Of a stretch of DNA of 64,000 nt, positions 54,502-62,382 are shown one piece after another. The stretch is from Hallella mizrahii. Its GTDB lineage: Bacteria; Bacteroidota; Bacteroidia; Bacteroidales; Bacteroidaceae. The position numbers and the translations under genes were made by a program. Numbering within the stretch: the stretch's first letter is position 1; each line of letters starts with the position of its first letter. The notes under the pieces were generated by a model, which was not told the DNA's origin, made no database searches, and was given only the letters and a program-made list of their open reading frames with translations. The stretch covers positions 109,760 through 173,759 of the forward strand of contig NZ_VUNG01000003.1 of NCBI RefSeq assembly GCF_009695775.1, written 5' to 3'.

Positions 54502-55377
54502 TCACTTCCGACGCATGACGCGGTGGATATCAGCCAGGGTCTTGTCAAATGGACCGCTATGCTCCAGTTTGAGCGTACACATAGCAGCAGCGAAGCGACC
54601 AGCCTCCTCGCAACTCGCCCCCTGCAAGCGCATCCACAGATAACCCGTGGAATAGGTGTCACCACAGCCTGTCGCGTCGACGAGCACCTGAGGTTTGTAG
54701 GCCGGCACCTCATAGAACCGCCCCTCACAATAGATCAGCGAGCCATAGCTGCCCAGCGTGATGATCACCTCCTTCACACCCATGTCTGCCAACTGTAAGG
54801 CCACCGTTCGTGGATTTCTGGAATGCGTGATCACCTCCATCTCATGCTCGTTGAGCTTCAGAATGTCAGTACAGGCCAGGATGCGCTCCTTGTCCTTCCA
54901 GTCCACAGCACGCACCTGCTCGCCTGACACTTCGCGCAGATAGCCTTGCACATCGATGCTCACCTGACCCTTGGTAGAGAGATACTCCACTACCTCAGGC
55001 GAAAAGTCATCGGCCAACAAACTGCCTAGATGAAACACCTTCGCCTCCAACGGCTTCATCTCCTCCAGGGTGAATGGATCCGCCTTGGCCAGCACACGCT
55101 GCGTACGGTTGTCGGAATTAGCACCATACTTGTTTTCAAAATACACCGTATGGCGACTGTCATAGCAACGTACGTCAATGCCTGCCTGACGCAGCTTCTC
55201 TACCTCCGGAAACTGACCTTTCCCCACTTTTGTCACCAACTTGTAGCTCACCGTCTTTGGCAGTCGGCTCATACCGTAAGACATATAAAAAGAGGTGCCA
55301 CCGGCCATATAGACGGTGCTCTCCGGGGTGATGATCTTATCGCGGGTGATATGCCCGATGCAGCAAATATCTGTCAT
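54502..55377 (-). CDS. PfkB-family carbohydrate/nucleoside kinase
   Basis: Kinase of 291 residues in the ribokinase superfamily. It starts CCIGHITRDKIITPE with a GGTSFYMSYG substrate loop near residue 27. The catalytic motif is DATGCGDTYSTGYLW near 240 (GAGD is GCGD here), and VIITLGSYGSLIYCEG precedes it. Phosphorylates a sugar or nucleoside; the specific substrate is unknown. A consensus promoter lies at 55397-55427. Confidence 0.85.
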   Translation of the reverse strand: MTDICCIGHITRDKIITPESTVYMAGGTSFYMSYGMSRLPKTVSYKLVTKVGKGQFPEVEKLRQAGIDVRCYDSRHTVYFENKYGANSDNRTQRVLAKADPFTLEEMKPLEAKVFHLGSLLADDFSPEVVEYLSTKGQVSIDVQGYLREVSGEQVRAVDWKDKERILACTDILKLNEHEMEVITHSRNPRTVALQLADMGVKEVIITLGSYGSLIYCEGRFYEVPAYKPQVLVDATGCGDTYSTGYLWMRLQGASCEEAGRFAAAMCTLKLEHSGPFDKTLADIHRVMRRK

Positions 55378-55396
55378 ATTAGTTGTTTATATATTG

Positions 55397-55427
55397 CAAA
55401 GATACTGCAAACGAGTGAAATAGCAAA
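55397..55427 (-). promoter_or_regulatory. PfkB-gene promoter, near-copy of the 24033 promoter
   Basis: On the minus strand TTTG (complement of 55424-55427), 19-bp spacer and TATCTTTG (complement of 55397-55404). The spacer CTATTTCACTCGTTTGCAG differs from that at 24037-24055 at only three positions. Confidence 0.85.
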
Positions 55428-55676
55428 GAAAAAACATTTTTCTTTGCGTTTCCTCTCCAATACCACGTATTTCCTTTAAACTTTTAACCTAGCCTGAATA
55501 ATTCATATTAACAAAAAAAGAAGTTGCATTTCTTGTGTAATTCAAGAAAAGTATTATTGCCAAGCGGTGCGGAGGGGGGATTTCTTGGAGGTTCTGTTTC
55601 CGATAAAACGTCGCCCACGCTCCCTTCTTGTGGAAGCGTGGTGAGCGTGTAAAAGAAGAATGTATTTGTTTGTGCC
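55428..55676. other. Intergenic region between PfkB kinase and DUF1893 genes
   Basis: AT-rich; apart from the PfkB promoter it contains an imperfect hairpin around 55612-55640 (CGTCGCCCACGC...GAAGCGTGG). No gene is supported. Confidence 0.4.
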
Positions 55677-56024
55677 TCATGCTGCTTCCTCGCCGAGTTT
55701 GCGCCAGATGTCGAGGAAGGTGGCGTGATCGACTTTATGGTCGTATTTCACCACCACGCCGGCATCGTGCAGCAGGTCGTAGGCTTGTTGGCTGATATAC
55801 TCAGCCCACACCTCCGTGATGCCGCCTTCTACCATCATCTTGGCAGCGGAGCGCCCCACAGCTTTGACAGCGAGCTTGGCTTCGAGGAAGAGTTCGGGTT
55901 TTTCATTCATCAGATTATATAGGTGGCGCACGCCGTGACCACCGAAGGAGTGGATCTTTCCTTCATGCAGGATGACGAGAGAGGCCTGCTTATCGTTGAG
56001 CGTGTCTATCAATTCTTGCATCAT
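55677..56024 (-). CDS. DUF1893 domain protein
   Basis: Protein of 115 residues covering the whole DUF1893 domain: SLVILHEGKIHSFGGHGVRHLYNLM, then KAVGRSAAKMMVEGGITEVWAEYIS and the C-terminal helix. The family resembles cytidine-deaminase-fold proteins, but no catalytic His/Cys set is evident. Function unknown. The start at 56024 (or the next codon, 56021) is set by family length; the long upstream frame to 56174 would include the -7 box TATCTTTG at 56090-56097. Confidence 0.83.
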   Translation of the reverse strand: MMQELIDTLNDKQASLVILHEGKIHSFGGHGVRHLYNLMNEKPELFLEAKLAVKAVGRSAAKMMVEGGITEVWAEYISQQAYDLLHDAGVVVKYDHKVDHATFLDIWRKLGEEAA

Positions 56025-56089
56025 AGTCGTAGGGTCTTTAGTTGTTGAATTATCTTTTAGCCTAAGAATCACTTCTATGGCTTCATTGG

Positions 56090-56097
56090 CAAAGATA
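56090..56097 (-). promoter_or_regulatory. -7 element of the DUF1893 gene
   Basis: On the minus strand TATCTTTG, about 65 bp before the start. No -33 TTTG at the proper distance. Confidence 0.55.
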
Positions 56098-56175
56098 AGT
56101 GTTTTTTCGTGAAGGTGTATGCCTAATGCCCATCTTTTTTCTCGCGTTCTGCACAAAAGGTGCAAAGAGTGCAAA

Positions 56176-56247
56176 GTAGCCTCACCCTCGTTCCCCTCTC
56201 CAAAGGTGAAGTAGCCTCACCCCCGTGCCCCTCTCCAAGGAGAGGGG
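56176..56247. repeat. Direct repeat of GTAGCCTCACCC with GC-rich hairpin
   Basis: GTAGCCTCACCCYCGTKCCC occurs at 56176 and 56211 (35-bp period). The second copy continues into the perfect hairpin CCCCTCTCC-AA-GGAGAGGGG at 56228-56247. Noncoding, between the DUF1893 gene and the RNase H terminator. Confidence 0.7.
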
Positions 56248-56274
56248 AGTAATTACTTTCAAGGGTTAAAAAGA

Positions 56275-56313
56275 AAAGACGTGGCTTCTTCTATGAAAAA
56301 GAAGAAGCCACGT
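56275..56313 (-). terminator. Terminator of the argS-DUF2442-RNase H operon
   Basis: Perfect 13-base arms at 56279-56291 and 56301-56313. On the minus strand it is followed by CTTTTCTTTTTAA. About 30 bp after the RNase H stop. Confidence 0.85.
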
Positions 56314-56344
56314 TAGGGATATGAAATTCTATATGTACAGAATA

Positions 56345-56821
56345 CTATTTCTTTTTGTTGCCGAAGTCGGCGGGAATCTCGCCCCATTTCTTGGTTTCCC
56401 ATTTGATGATAGGGACGGTGGCATGGTGGGTGGTGAGCCATCGCTCGGCGCGTGCTACGAGTTCGTAGGCTTTGGCTGTGGAGTCGTCGCGTAGGAGTTT
56501 GGTCTTGCAGTGTTTGTTGCGCACCCACAGGATGGCGTTGTACGAGTCGGAGTAGATGGCCTTGTCGTGGATACCCTGTTGGTCCATGAGGGCCAGGGCG
56601 TGTACGATGGCAAGGAACTCGCCGATGTTGTTGGTGCCACGTATGGGTCCGAAATGGAAGACCCGCGCCCCTGTGGCCAGGTCGATGCACTGATATTCCA
56701 TCGGTCCGGGGTTTCCGGGACAGGCTGCGTCCACAGCCCACGCGTCAGCTCTCACCTCGGGAGGCAGGGGCAGCACAGTGTCGTGGCGGTAGTCGGGAGG
56801 AGAGACTGGCTCGTTACTCAT
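56345..56821 (-). CDS. Ribonuclease H family protein
   Basis: Protein of 158 residues with the RNase HI fold. The four acidic positions are visible: Asp in WAVDAACPGNPGP near residue 31, Glu in NNIGEFLAIVHAL near 68, Asp in AIYSDSYNAILW near 92, and the last Asp in EIPADFGNKK near 152. This group cleaves RNA in RNA/DNA hybrids. It lacks the N-terminal hybrid-binding domain. The start overlaps the DUF2442 stop by 8 bp, so they are coupled. Confidence 0.85.
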   Translation of the reverse strand: MSNEPVSPPDYRHDTVLPLPPEVRADAWAVDAACPGNPGPMEYQCIDLATGARVFHFGPIRGTNNIGEFLAIVHALALMDQQGIHDKAIYSDSYNAILWVRNKHCKTKLLRDDSTAKAYELVARAERWLTTHHATVPIIKWETKKWGEIPADFGNKKK

Positions 56822-57107
56822 GATTCGGTTCTATGTAATCAAAGGGTCCGCGCTTCATCACCAAAGGATAGCGCTCGGGATGTTTCAGACTGTCTATTTC
56901 CAAATCAACATCCAGGTCAGGCCAAGCGATGGCATCCCTTCCTTCCATTCTCACATTGAGAACGTCGCGTATCGTAGCATCTTTCATCCAAGGTACGCGA
57001 TTGTAAGAAAGAAAATAGTCGTTACCCAATACCGATATCATGATGCCTTGAGAATTAATCATCAAGACTGAGACCGGCACTTTTGCATGACGTGACCTGG
57101 TGTTCAT
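56814..57107 (-). CDS. DUF2442 domain protein
   Basis: Small protein of 97 residues. The segment VLGNDYFLSYNRVPWMKDAT followed by GRDAIAWPDLDVDLEIDSL matches DUF2442, a family often linked with small regulatory or toxin-antitoxin-like proteins but of unknown role. A C-terminal tail of about 20 residues is unique. It lies 2 bp after the argS stop and overlaps the RNase H gene by 8 bp. Confidence 0.78.
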   Translation of the reverse strand: MNTRSRHAKVPVSVLMINSQGIMISVLGNDYFLSYNRVPWMKDATIRDVLNVRMEGRDAIAWPDLDVDLEIDSLKHPERYPLVMKRGPFDYIEPNHE

Positions 57108-57109
57108 TA

Positions 57110-58927
57110 TTACATTCTTTCCGGCACTTCTATTCCGAGGAGTTCCATGCCGTTCTTGATGACTTTGGCTACGTTGTCGGCGAGGACGAGACGTGTCACC
57201 TTCTCAGCGTCGGTATCGGCGCTGAGAATGCTATAGTCGTGGTAGAACTGGTTGAAGTCCTTGGTGAGCTCGTAGCAGTAGTTGGCGATGCCGGCGGGGT
57301 TGTAGTTTTCGCCAGCGTCCTTGACGGCCACCTTGAAGGCATCCATCTTTTGGATGAGCTGTATCTCCTTGTCGTTGAGCGGCGCGTCGGCGGGCAGGGC
57401 GGCGGGCAGCTGAATGCCGTCGGCCTGGGCCTTGCGCATCACTGAGCGGATACGGGCGTAGGTGTACTGGATAAACGGACCCGTGTTGCCATTGAAGTCG
57501 ATGCTTTCGGCAGGGTTGAAAAGCATGTTCTTGCGGGCGTCAACCTTTAGGATGAAGTATTTCAGTGCGCCGAGACCTACGATGCGTGCAATCTCGCTTT
57601 TCTCTTCTTCACTCATGTCTTTGAACTTGCCGAGCTCGTCGCTGGTCTTGCGGGCGTCGCCGATCATCTCGGCGATGAGGTCGTCGGCATCGACGACAGT
57701 ACCTTCGCGGCTCTTCATCTTGCCGTTGGGCAGCTCCACCATACCATAGGAGAAGTGCACGAGATCCTTGCCCCACTTGAAGCCGAGACGGTCGAGGAGG
57801 ATGGAGAGTACTTGGAAGTGATAGTTCTGCTCGTTGCCCACCACATAGATCATCTTGTCGATGGGGTAGTCGTTGAAGCGCATCTCAGCGGTGCCGATGT
57901 CCTGTGTCATATACACGCTGGTACCGTCGGCGCGGAGCAGCAGTTTCTGGTCGAGGCCTTCGTCGGTAAGGTCAGCCCACACGCTGTTGTCGGGCTTGCG
58001 GAAGAAGAGTCCCTTCTTAAGGCCTTCCTCCACCTTGCGCTTACCCTCGAGATAGGTGTTTGACTCATAGTAGATCTTGTCGAAGCTCACGCCGAGTGCC
58101 TTGTAGGTCTCATCGAAACCAGCGTAGACCCAGCTGTTCATCTTCTGCCACAGTGCGCGGATCTCGGGGTCACCGGCCTCCCATTTGACGAGCATCTCAT
58201 GGGCTTCCACGATGAGCGGTGCCTCGTTCTTGGCTTTCTCCTCAGCCTTTTCCTCGTCCATGCCCTCAGCGATGAACTTCGCTTTCAGTTCGTTGCACTG
58301 CTCTTTATAGTGTTTGTCGAAGAGCACGTAGAAGTCACCAATGAGGTGGTCACCCTTCTTGTGTGCCGTTTCGGGTGTGACGCCGTTGCCCCACTTGATC
58401 CAAGCGAGCATCGACTTCATGATGTGTATGCCTCGGTCGTTGACGATATTGGTCTTGATGACTTTGTTGCCGTTGGCCTCCATGATCTTAGAGAGGCTCC
58501 ATCCGAGCAGGTTGTTGCGCACGTGTCCGAGGTGGAGCGGCTTGTTGGTGTTGGGCGATGAATACTCAACCATCACGAGGGGGCTGTCGGCAGTAGCTTG
58601 CTTCTCGCCGAACTTAGCGTCGGCATTGATATCGTTGAGCAGGCTCACCCAAGCCTGGGGTGCCACGACGAGGTTGAGGAAACCCTTGACCACGTTGAAG
58701 CGTGCCACAGCCTCGCAGTCGCGCTGGAGCACCTCACCGATCTGCTGAGCGGTGTCCTCAGGTTTCTTATGTGAAATCTTCAGGAAGGGGAAGACCACGA
58801 GGGTGAGATTGCCCTCGAAAGTTTCCTTGGTCTTTTGCAGTTGCACCATTTTCTCGGGCACATCCTGTCCGTAGAGCTCTTTGACGGCCTTGATGGTGGC
58901 CTGAGTGATAACTTTTTCTATATTCAT
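57110..58927 (-). CDS. argS: Arginyl-tRNA synthetase
   Basis: Class I synthetase of 605 residues. The N-terminal Arg_tRNA_synt_N domain (residues 1-90) is followed by the HIGH-equivalent PLHLGHVRNNLLGWS near residue 122 and the C-terminal DALR anticodon-binding domain (FIQYTYARIRSVMRKAQ). The KMSKS loop is KMKSREGT near 385, consistent with ArgRS. Start at 58927 (MNIEKVITQA) is chosen over 58954. Leader carries a perfect palindrome (58941-58958) after the -7 box at 58971. Confidence 0.96.
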   Translation of the reverse strand: MNIEKVITQATIKAVKELYGQDVPEKMVQLQKTKETFEGNLTLVVFPFLKISHKKPEDTAQQIGEVLQRDCEAVARFNVVKGFLNLVVAPQAWVSLLNDINADAKFGEKQATADSPLVMVEYSSPNTNKPLHLGHVRNNLLGWSLSKIMEANGNKVIKTNIVNDRGIHIMKSMLAWIKWGNGVTPETAHKKGDHLIGDFYVLFDKHYKEQCNELKAKFIAEGMDEEKAEEKAKNEAPLIVEAHEMLVKWEAGDPEIRALWQKMNSWVYAGFDETYKALGVSFDKIYYESNTYLEGKRKVEEGLKKGLFFRKPDNSVWADLTDEGLDQKLLLRADGTSVYMTQDIGTAEMRFNDYPIDKMIYVVGNEQNYHFQVLSILLDRLGFKWGKDLVHFSYGMVELPNGKMKSREGTVVDADDLIAEMIGDARKTSDELGKFKDMSEEEKSEIARIVGLGALKYFILKVDARKNMLFNPAESIDFNGNTGPFIQYTYARIRSVMRKAQADGIQLPAALPADAPLNDKEIQLIQKMDAFKVAVKDAGENYNPAGIANYCYELTKDFNQFYHDYSILSADTDAEKVTRLVLADNVAKVIKNGMELLGIEVPERM

Positions 58928-58940
58928 GCGTTTATACCGG

Positions 58941-58958
58941 TATTTTGTCGACAAAATA
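58941..58958. promoter_or_regulatory. 18-bp perfect palindrome in the argS leader
   Basis: TATTTTGTCGACAAAATA is fully self-complementary. It lies between the -7 box and the argS start, so it could be an operator or an RNA hairpin. Confidence 0.55.
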
Positions 58959-58970
58959 ATAATATATGTG

Positions 58971-58978
58971 CAAAGTTA
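58971..58978 (-). promoter_or_regulatory. -7 element of argS
   Basis: On the minus strand TAACTTTG, 44 bp before the argS start. No -33 TTTG at the usual distance. Confidence 0.55.
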
Positions 58979-59019
58979 CGAAAAAACAAAGAGATAAAGG
59001 TGGGTTGTGGCGGATATTT

Positions 59020-60420
59020 TCAGAAGGTGACGTTCATGCCCATGCTTACAGAGGCGTTGCTGCTCAGCGGGATCATCTCCTTGCTGACCTTACCGATGAG
59101 GTGGTCCATACCGAAGAAGACGTTGAAGCCTTTTGGGTGGACATTGATGATCCATCCCATGTTGGTGGAGAACGTATTGGCGGTCAGGTTCACGCCACCG
59201 TCGAGCCAGTTGAGTGGTTCCCAGTTGGCGCTGAGGCGGCCTTCTGTCCAGGTGTGCTTACCGCAGAAGCGTGTGGCGCTGAGCAGTCCGAAGTGTATCT
59301 TCTCATAGCTGGGCAATGTATAGCGCACGCCGATGTTCATCCGCGCGGAGAGCATGGTGGTGCGGCCACCCTTGTCGCCTTCGTCCTGTAGGTTGTAGAA
59401 TTGTGCGATTTGGTCGCTGTACTTATCCCACTGGTCATCGGCGGTGTTGCCTTGGCTGCTTTTGATGCCGGTGTCGTGAAAACCGTCAAAGGTGAAGTCT
59501 TTGTCGCGGTTGGTGGCATAGCAGTCGTTGTTCCAGTGGATAAAGCCCAGGTCGAGCAGTGCGGCGCTTACCTCCCAGTATTTGTCGGGACGGAAGACGG
59601 CTCCCAGGTCGGCGGCGAGTCCCACGCCACCGATGCCGGCTCCGTCCACATTGACATCATTAATATAGGAGTAGGAGCCAGCCTGTGCTTTGTATTCTTT
59701 TTCCTCTGTTTTGTATTTCCAGCCCTTCATCGACATGTGAGCCTGCGCGTCGCCGTGCAGTGTCCACGTATCGCCGGTGAGGTTTGCGGTCACGTCTTTC
59801 ATCTGAATGTCTGCGTCAGCAACACCCAATAGCAGTTTCATCTTGGCACCTACGCGCCATTGACGGTTGATGTCCCGGCTGTGACCGAGTGCTATCTCCA
59901 CGTAGTTCTGCGAGTTGACGTAGAGGTCGCCGATGTTGTAAGTATCGTTGCCTGCGTCCACGGCAAAGCGGAACAGCTCGTAGGGCAGTTTCACGTTTGA
60001 GGAAGACTTGGCGTTGATTTCCACGGTATTGTATCCTCCCCATGCCTTGAAGCCGCCGGAGAGCAGTGTGATGTTGGCATCTGCTCCCACTCGGTTCCAA
60101 CTTTTGTTGAAGCCCTTGAGCGGGTCGCTGAGATAAGGGTTCATGAAGGACGTTTTCTTCTTGCCGCTTTCGGTAGGGTAGAGCGGGTTGTCGCGCACGA
60201 TATCCTCGTAGCCGAAGTTGCCGTGGGCCTCGGCATTGATGTTGCCCAGTGCGGGTATGGCCACATAGTTTTGGTCGTTGCCCATGGCTGGGTTGAGAGT
60301 GTGCTGATAGAGATAGCCGTCGGTGAAATAAGCCGAGCGAAGGCCTTGGGCAAAAGCGGACGTATGTGCAAGAGCCAGAATGAGGAGTAGCTGGCAAAGT
60401 GATATAATATGGTGTTTCAT
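59020..60420 (-). CDS. DUF5723 family outer-membrane protein
   Basis: Protein of 466 residues with signal peptide (LILALAHTSAFAQ) and repeated amphipathic beta-strands ending in an aromatic/hydrophobic last strand (SNASVSMGMNVTF), as in outer-membrane barrels. The region AYFTDGYLYQHTLNPAMGN and FKAWGGYNTVEIN matches DUF5723, common in Bacteroidetes. Function unknown. Lies 33 bp downstream of the large lipoprotein gene, same strand, so the two are probably co-expressed. Confidence 0.85.
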   Translation of the reverse strand: MKHHIISLCQLLLILALAHTSAFAQGLRSAYFTDGYLYQHTLNPAMGNDQNYVAIPALGNINAEAHGNFGYEDIVRDNPLYPTESGKKKTSFMNPYLSDPLKGFNKSWNRVGADANITLLSGGFKAWGGYNTVEINAKSSSNVKLPYELFRFAVDAGNDTYNIGDLYVNSQNYVEIALGHSRDINRQWRVGAKMKLLLGVADADIQMKDVTANLTGDTWTLHGDAQAHMSMKGWKYKTEEKEYKAQAGSYSYINDVNVDGAGIGGVGLAADLGAVFRPDKYWEVSAALLDLGFIHWNNDCYATNRDKDFTFDGFHDTGIKSSQGNTADDQWDKYSDQIAQFYNLQDEGDKGGRTTMLSARMNIGVRYTLPSYEKIHFGLLSATRFCGKHTWTEGRLSANWEPLNWLDGGVNLTANTFSTNMGWIINVHPKGFNVFFGMDHLIGKVSKEMIPLSSNASVSMGMNVTF

Positions 60421-60453
60421 GTTTGTTGTCTTATGTTCTTAATAGGATGATGA

Positions 60454-62184
60454 TCAGTTGAAGTTGCCAATGAGTTTTCCGGTTTTCGTGAGCTTGATGT
60501 TCTTCACGGTGATGGTTTGTTTCTTGGCGTTGATAGTTTTGCCGACGATGGCGTTGTTGCCGTTGCTGGCTGCGGCCCGGAAGCGGAATTGCAGCCCCTC
60601 AAGGCTGTGAAGCACATTGTTGCTCTGTGGTTTGACAGTGACTGTCAAGTGTGTAGTAGCAGGTGTTTGTGTGTCAGAGGCCGCTTCCACAGTCTTGTCC
60701 ACGACCACGCTCAGTTGCGACTGTGGTATGGAGTCGCCTTGCAGATTGGTTCCCCATGCAGTTAGGGTGAGGTAGGCTGGCATACGGTTGGTGATGTCGG
60801 CCTCCAATTTCAGAGAACCGTTTATGGAAGTCGGATCGCCAACAGTGTTCTCCTTGAAGCTAAGCTTTTTGACGGTTTTGTTAAGATCGTCGATAGAGTC
60901 TGTGTAGGCAATGGCGGCATCGGCATCGAGTTGAAGCGGTGTAGAGAACGAGTATTGTTCTGTCATGGCGTAGTCGTGTCCGAGCTTCACTTCAGTGGTC
61001 TGTGTGTTATCGGCTTCGGCTTTGATGTCAACAAAGTCGATATGGTCAGGAATGGTCTTGAGCAGGTTGCCAAGTCCGGGTACTGTGACATAGGTCTGGC
61101 CTTGCGGTGCTGCTTCGCTCTGTTTGTGGAGTACGATGACGCTGTTGCCGGTGGGTACGGTGAAGGTGGAAATGTCAACGGAGGAGATGGTGTGTTCTTG
61201 TGCGTCCCGTGCGATCAGCCGTCCGCTCACTTTTGCAGCAATAGGCAGAGAGTTGTTGAAGTTGAGGTGTATGTGTGGATCATAGAGATTCATATTCACG
61301 CTCTTGTCGGAAAGAAAGTCAGGGATGTTGTTGAGCTGTACAGAGCCGAAGTTGTCGTATGTAAACACGGGGTGGAAGCGGCCGGTAGCAGCCGTGATTG
61401 TCAAGTCAGCTGTGGCGTTACCGCTGATGCTTGACAGGCTGCCCATGTTGATGATATTGTTTTTGCTGAGTCTACCTTTCAGATATATGTCGGCAGTAAG
61501 ACTGGCGCGGTGATTGTTTTTGTCGAAGGAGGTGGATCCGAGATTGCTCGATGTCTTAAAGTCGATGCTTTTGACATGTAGAACCATGGTGTGGCTACCT
61601 GCTACAGTGTTGTTAAGAGTGATTGTGTTGTTGCTGATCGATAGGTTAGCACCGTCGTTGGTGGCGTGGTCGATTAGTAAGAAGGAGGGTAGTGACAATG
61701 TCAGTTCGTCCACACACCGCACGGTATTAGGGACTTTAATCGTCACGTTGATATTTTGGTCGCACGCGACACTGCTCAGGTCCTCTACCTCGGAGGGAGT
61801 GGTGGAGGACATATTGAGTGCAGCCAACTTACCTTGGAATGTGCCTTGAATCATTGGAATCGTACTGCTGATAGAAGATGACGTTTTGAATGTGAAGGGA
61901 GCGATAGATACGGTGGAGGTCTCTTGGCTTCCGCCGTCCACTTTTATTTGATAGTCGCCGTTGTCGTCAATGTAGATGAAGTTGGAGTTGTTCAGGCTCA
62001 CCACATCGTCCAGAGCAATTTCTTTTGTACTGTTGCCACCGGGCAATGCTAGTTCGTCACTGCCCAATCCTATCGTAGCGTCGATATTGTCGAAACTGAA
62101 ATCGTTGTCTTTACAACTTTGAAGCATTCCGGAAGATAGCATCAAAATCAGCGCGGAGCAAAGAAAAGGTATACGTATGTTCAT
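60454..62184 (-). CDS. Large beta-rich surface lipoprotein, hypothetical
   Basis: Lipoprotein of 576 residues (lipobox MLQSC, then KDNDFSFD). The sequence is a series of beta-sandwich-like segments rich in Ser/Thr/Asn, with no catalytic motif. The +2 to +4 residues K-D-N are a partial fit to the surface-export signal. It is paired with the DUF5723 barrel gene, so it may dock to it (inference). -7 box TATCTTTG at 62216-62223. I recognise no named family. Confidence 0.8.
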   Translation of the reverse strand: MNIRIPFLCSALILMLSSGMLQSCKDNDFSFDNIDATIGLGSDELALPGGNSTKEIALDDVVSLNNSNFIYIDDNGDYQIKVDGGSQETSTVSIAPFTFKTSSSISSTIPMIQGTFQGKLAALNMSSTTPSEVEDLSSVACDQNINVTIKVPNTVRCVDELTLSLPSFLLIDHATNDGANLSISNNTITLNNTVAGSHTMVLHVKSIDFKTSSNLGSTSFDKNNHRASLTADIYLKGRLSKNNIINMGSLSSISGNATADLTITAATGRFHPVFTYDNFGSVQLNNIPDFLSDKSVNMNLYDPHIHLNFNNSLPIAAKVSGRLIARDAQEHTISSVDISTFTVPTGNSVIVLHKQSEAAPQGQTYVTVPGLGNLLKTIPDHIDFVDIKAEADNTQTTEVKLGHDYAMTEQYSFSTPLQLDADAAIAYTDSIDDLNKTVKKLSFKENTVGDPTSINGSLKLEADITNRMPAYLTLTAWGTNLQGDSIPQSQLSVVVDKTVEAASDTQTPATTHLTVTVKPQSNNVLHSLEGLQFRFRAAASNGNNAIVGKTINAKKQTITVKNIKLTKTGKLIGNFN

Positions 62185-62215
62185 AGTTAAATAGGAGAAT
62201 TGTTAAATAGTCCAC

Positions 62216-62223
62216 AAAGATAC
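62216..62223 (-). promoter_or_regulatory. -7 element of the lipoprotein/DUF5723 pair
   Basis: On the minus strand TATCTTTG, 32 bp before the start. No clear -33 element. Confidence 0.5.
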
Positions 62224-62304
62224 ACATTTTTTCTTAAACGGAGGGGATAAAGTCTTTTTTTACTTAATTTTTCTTGTTTCTCTTTCTTTGTGTGTATGAA
62301 ACTC

Positions 62305-62343
62305 AAAAGCCCACCCGGCACAGCATGCTGCGCGGATGGGCTT
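62305..62343 (-). terminator. Terminator of the truncated TonB receptor gene
   Basis: AAGCCCACCC pairs with GGATGGGCTT (one G-U) and the inner CAGCATGCTG is palindromic. TTTTGAG follows on the minus strand. About 40 bp after the stop. Confidence 0.75.
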
Positions 62344-62382
62344 GTTGATAAAGTAGTATGAAGTATCTAAAGTCTTAGTCTC

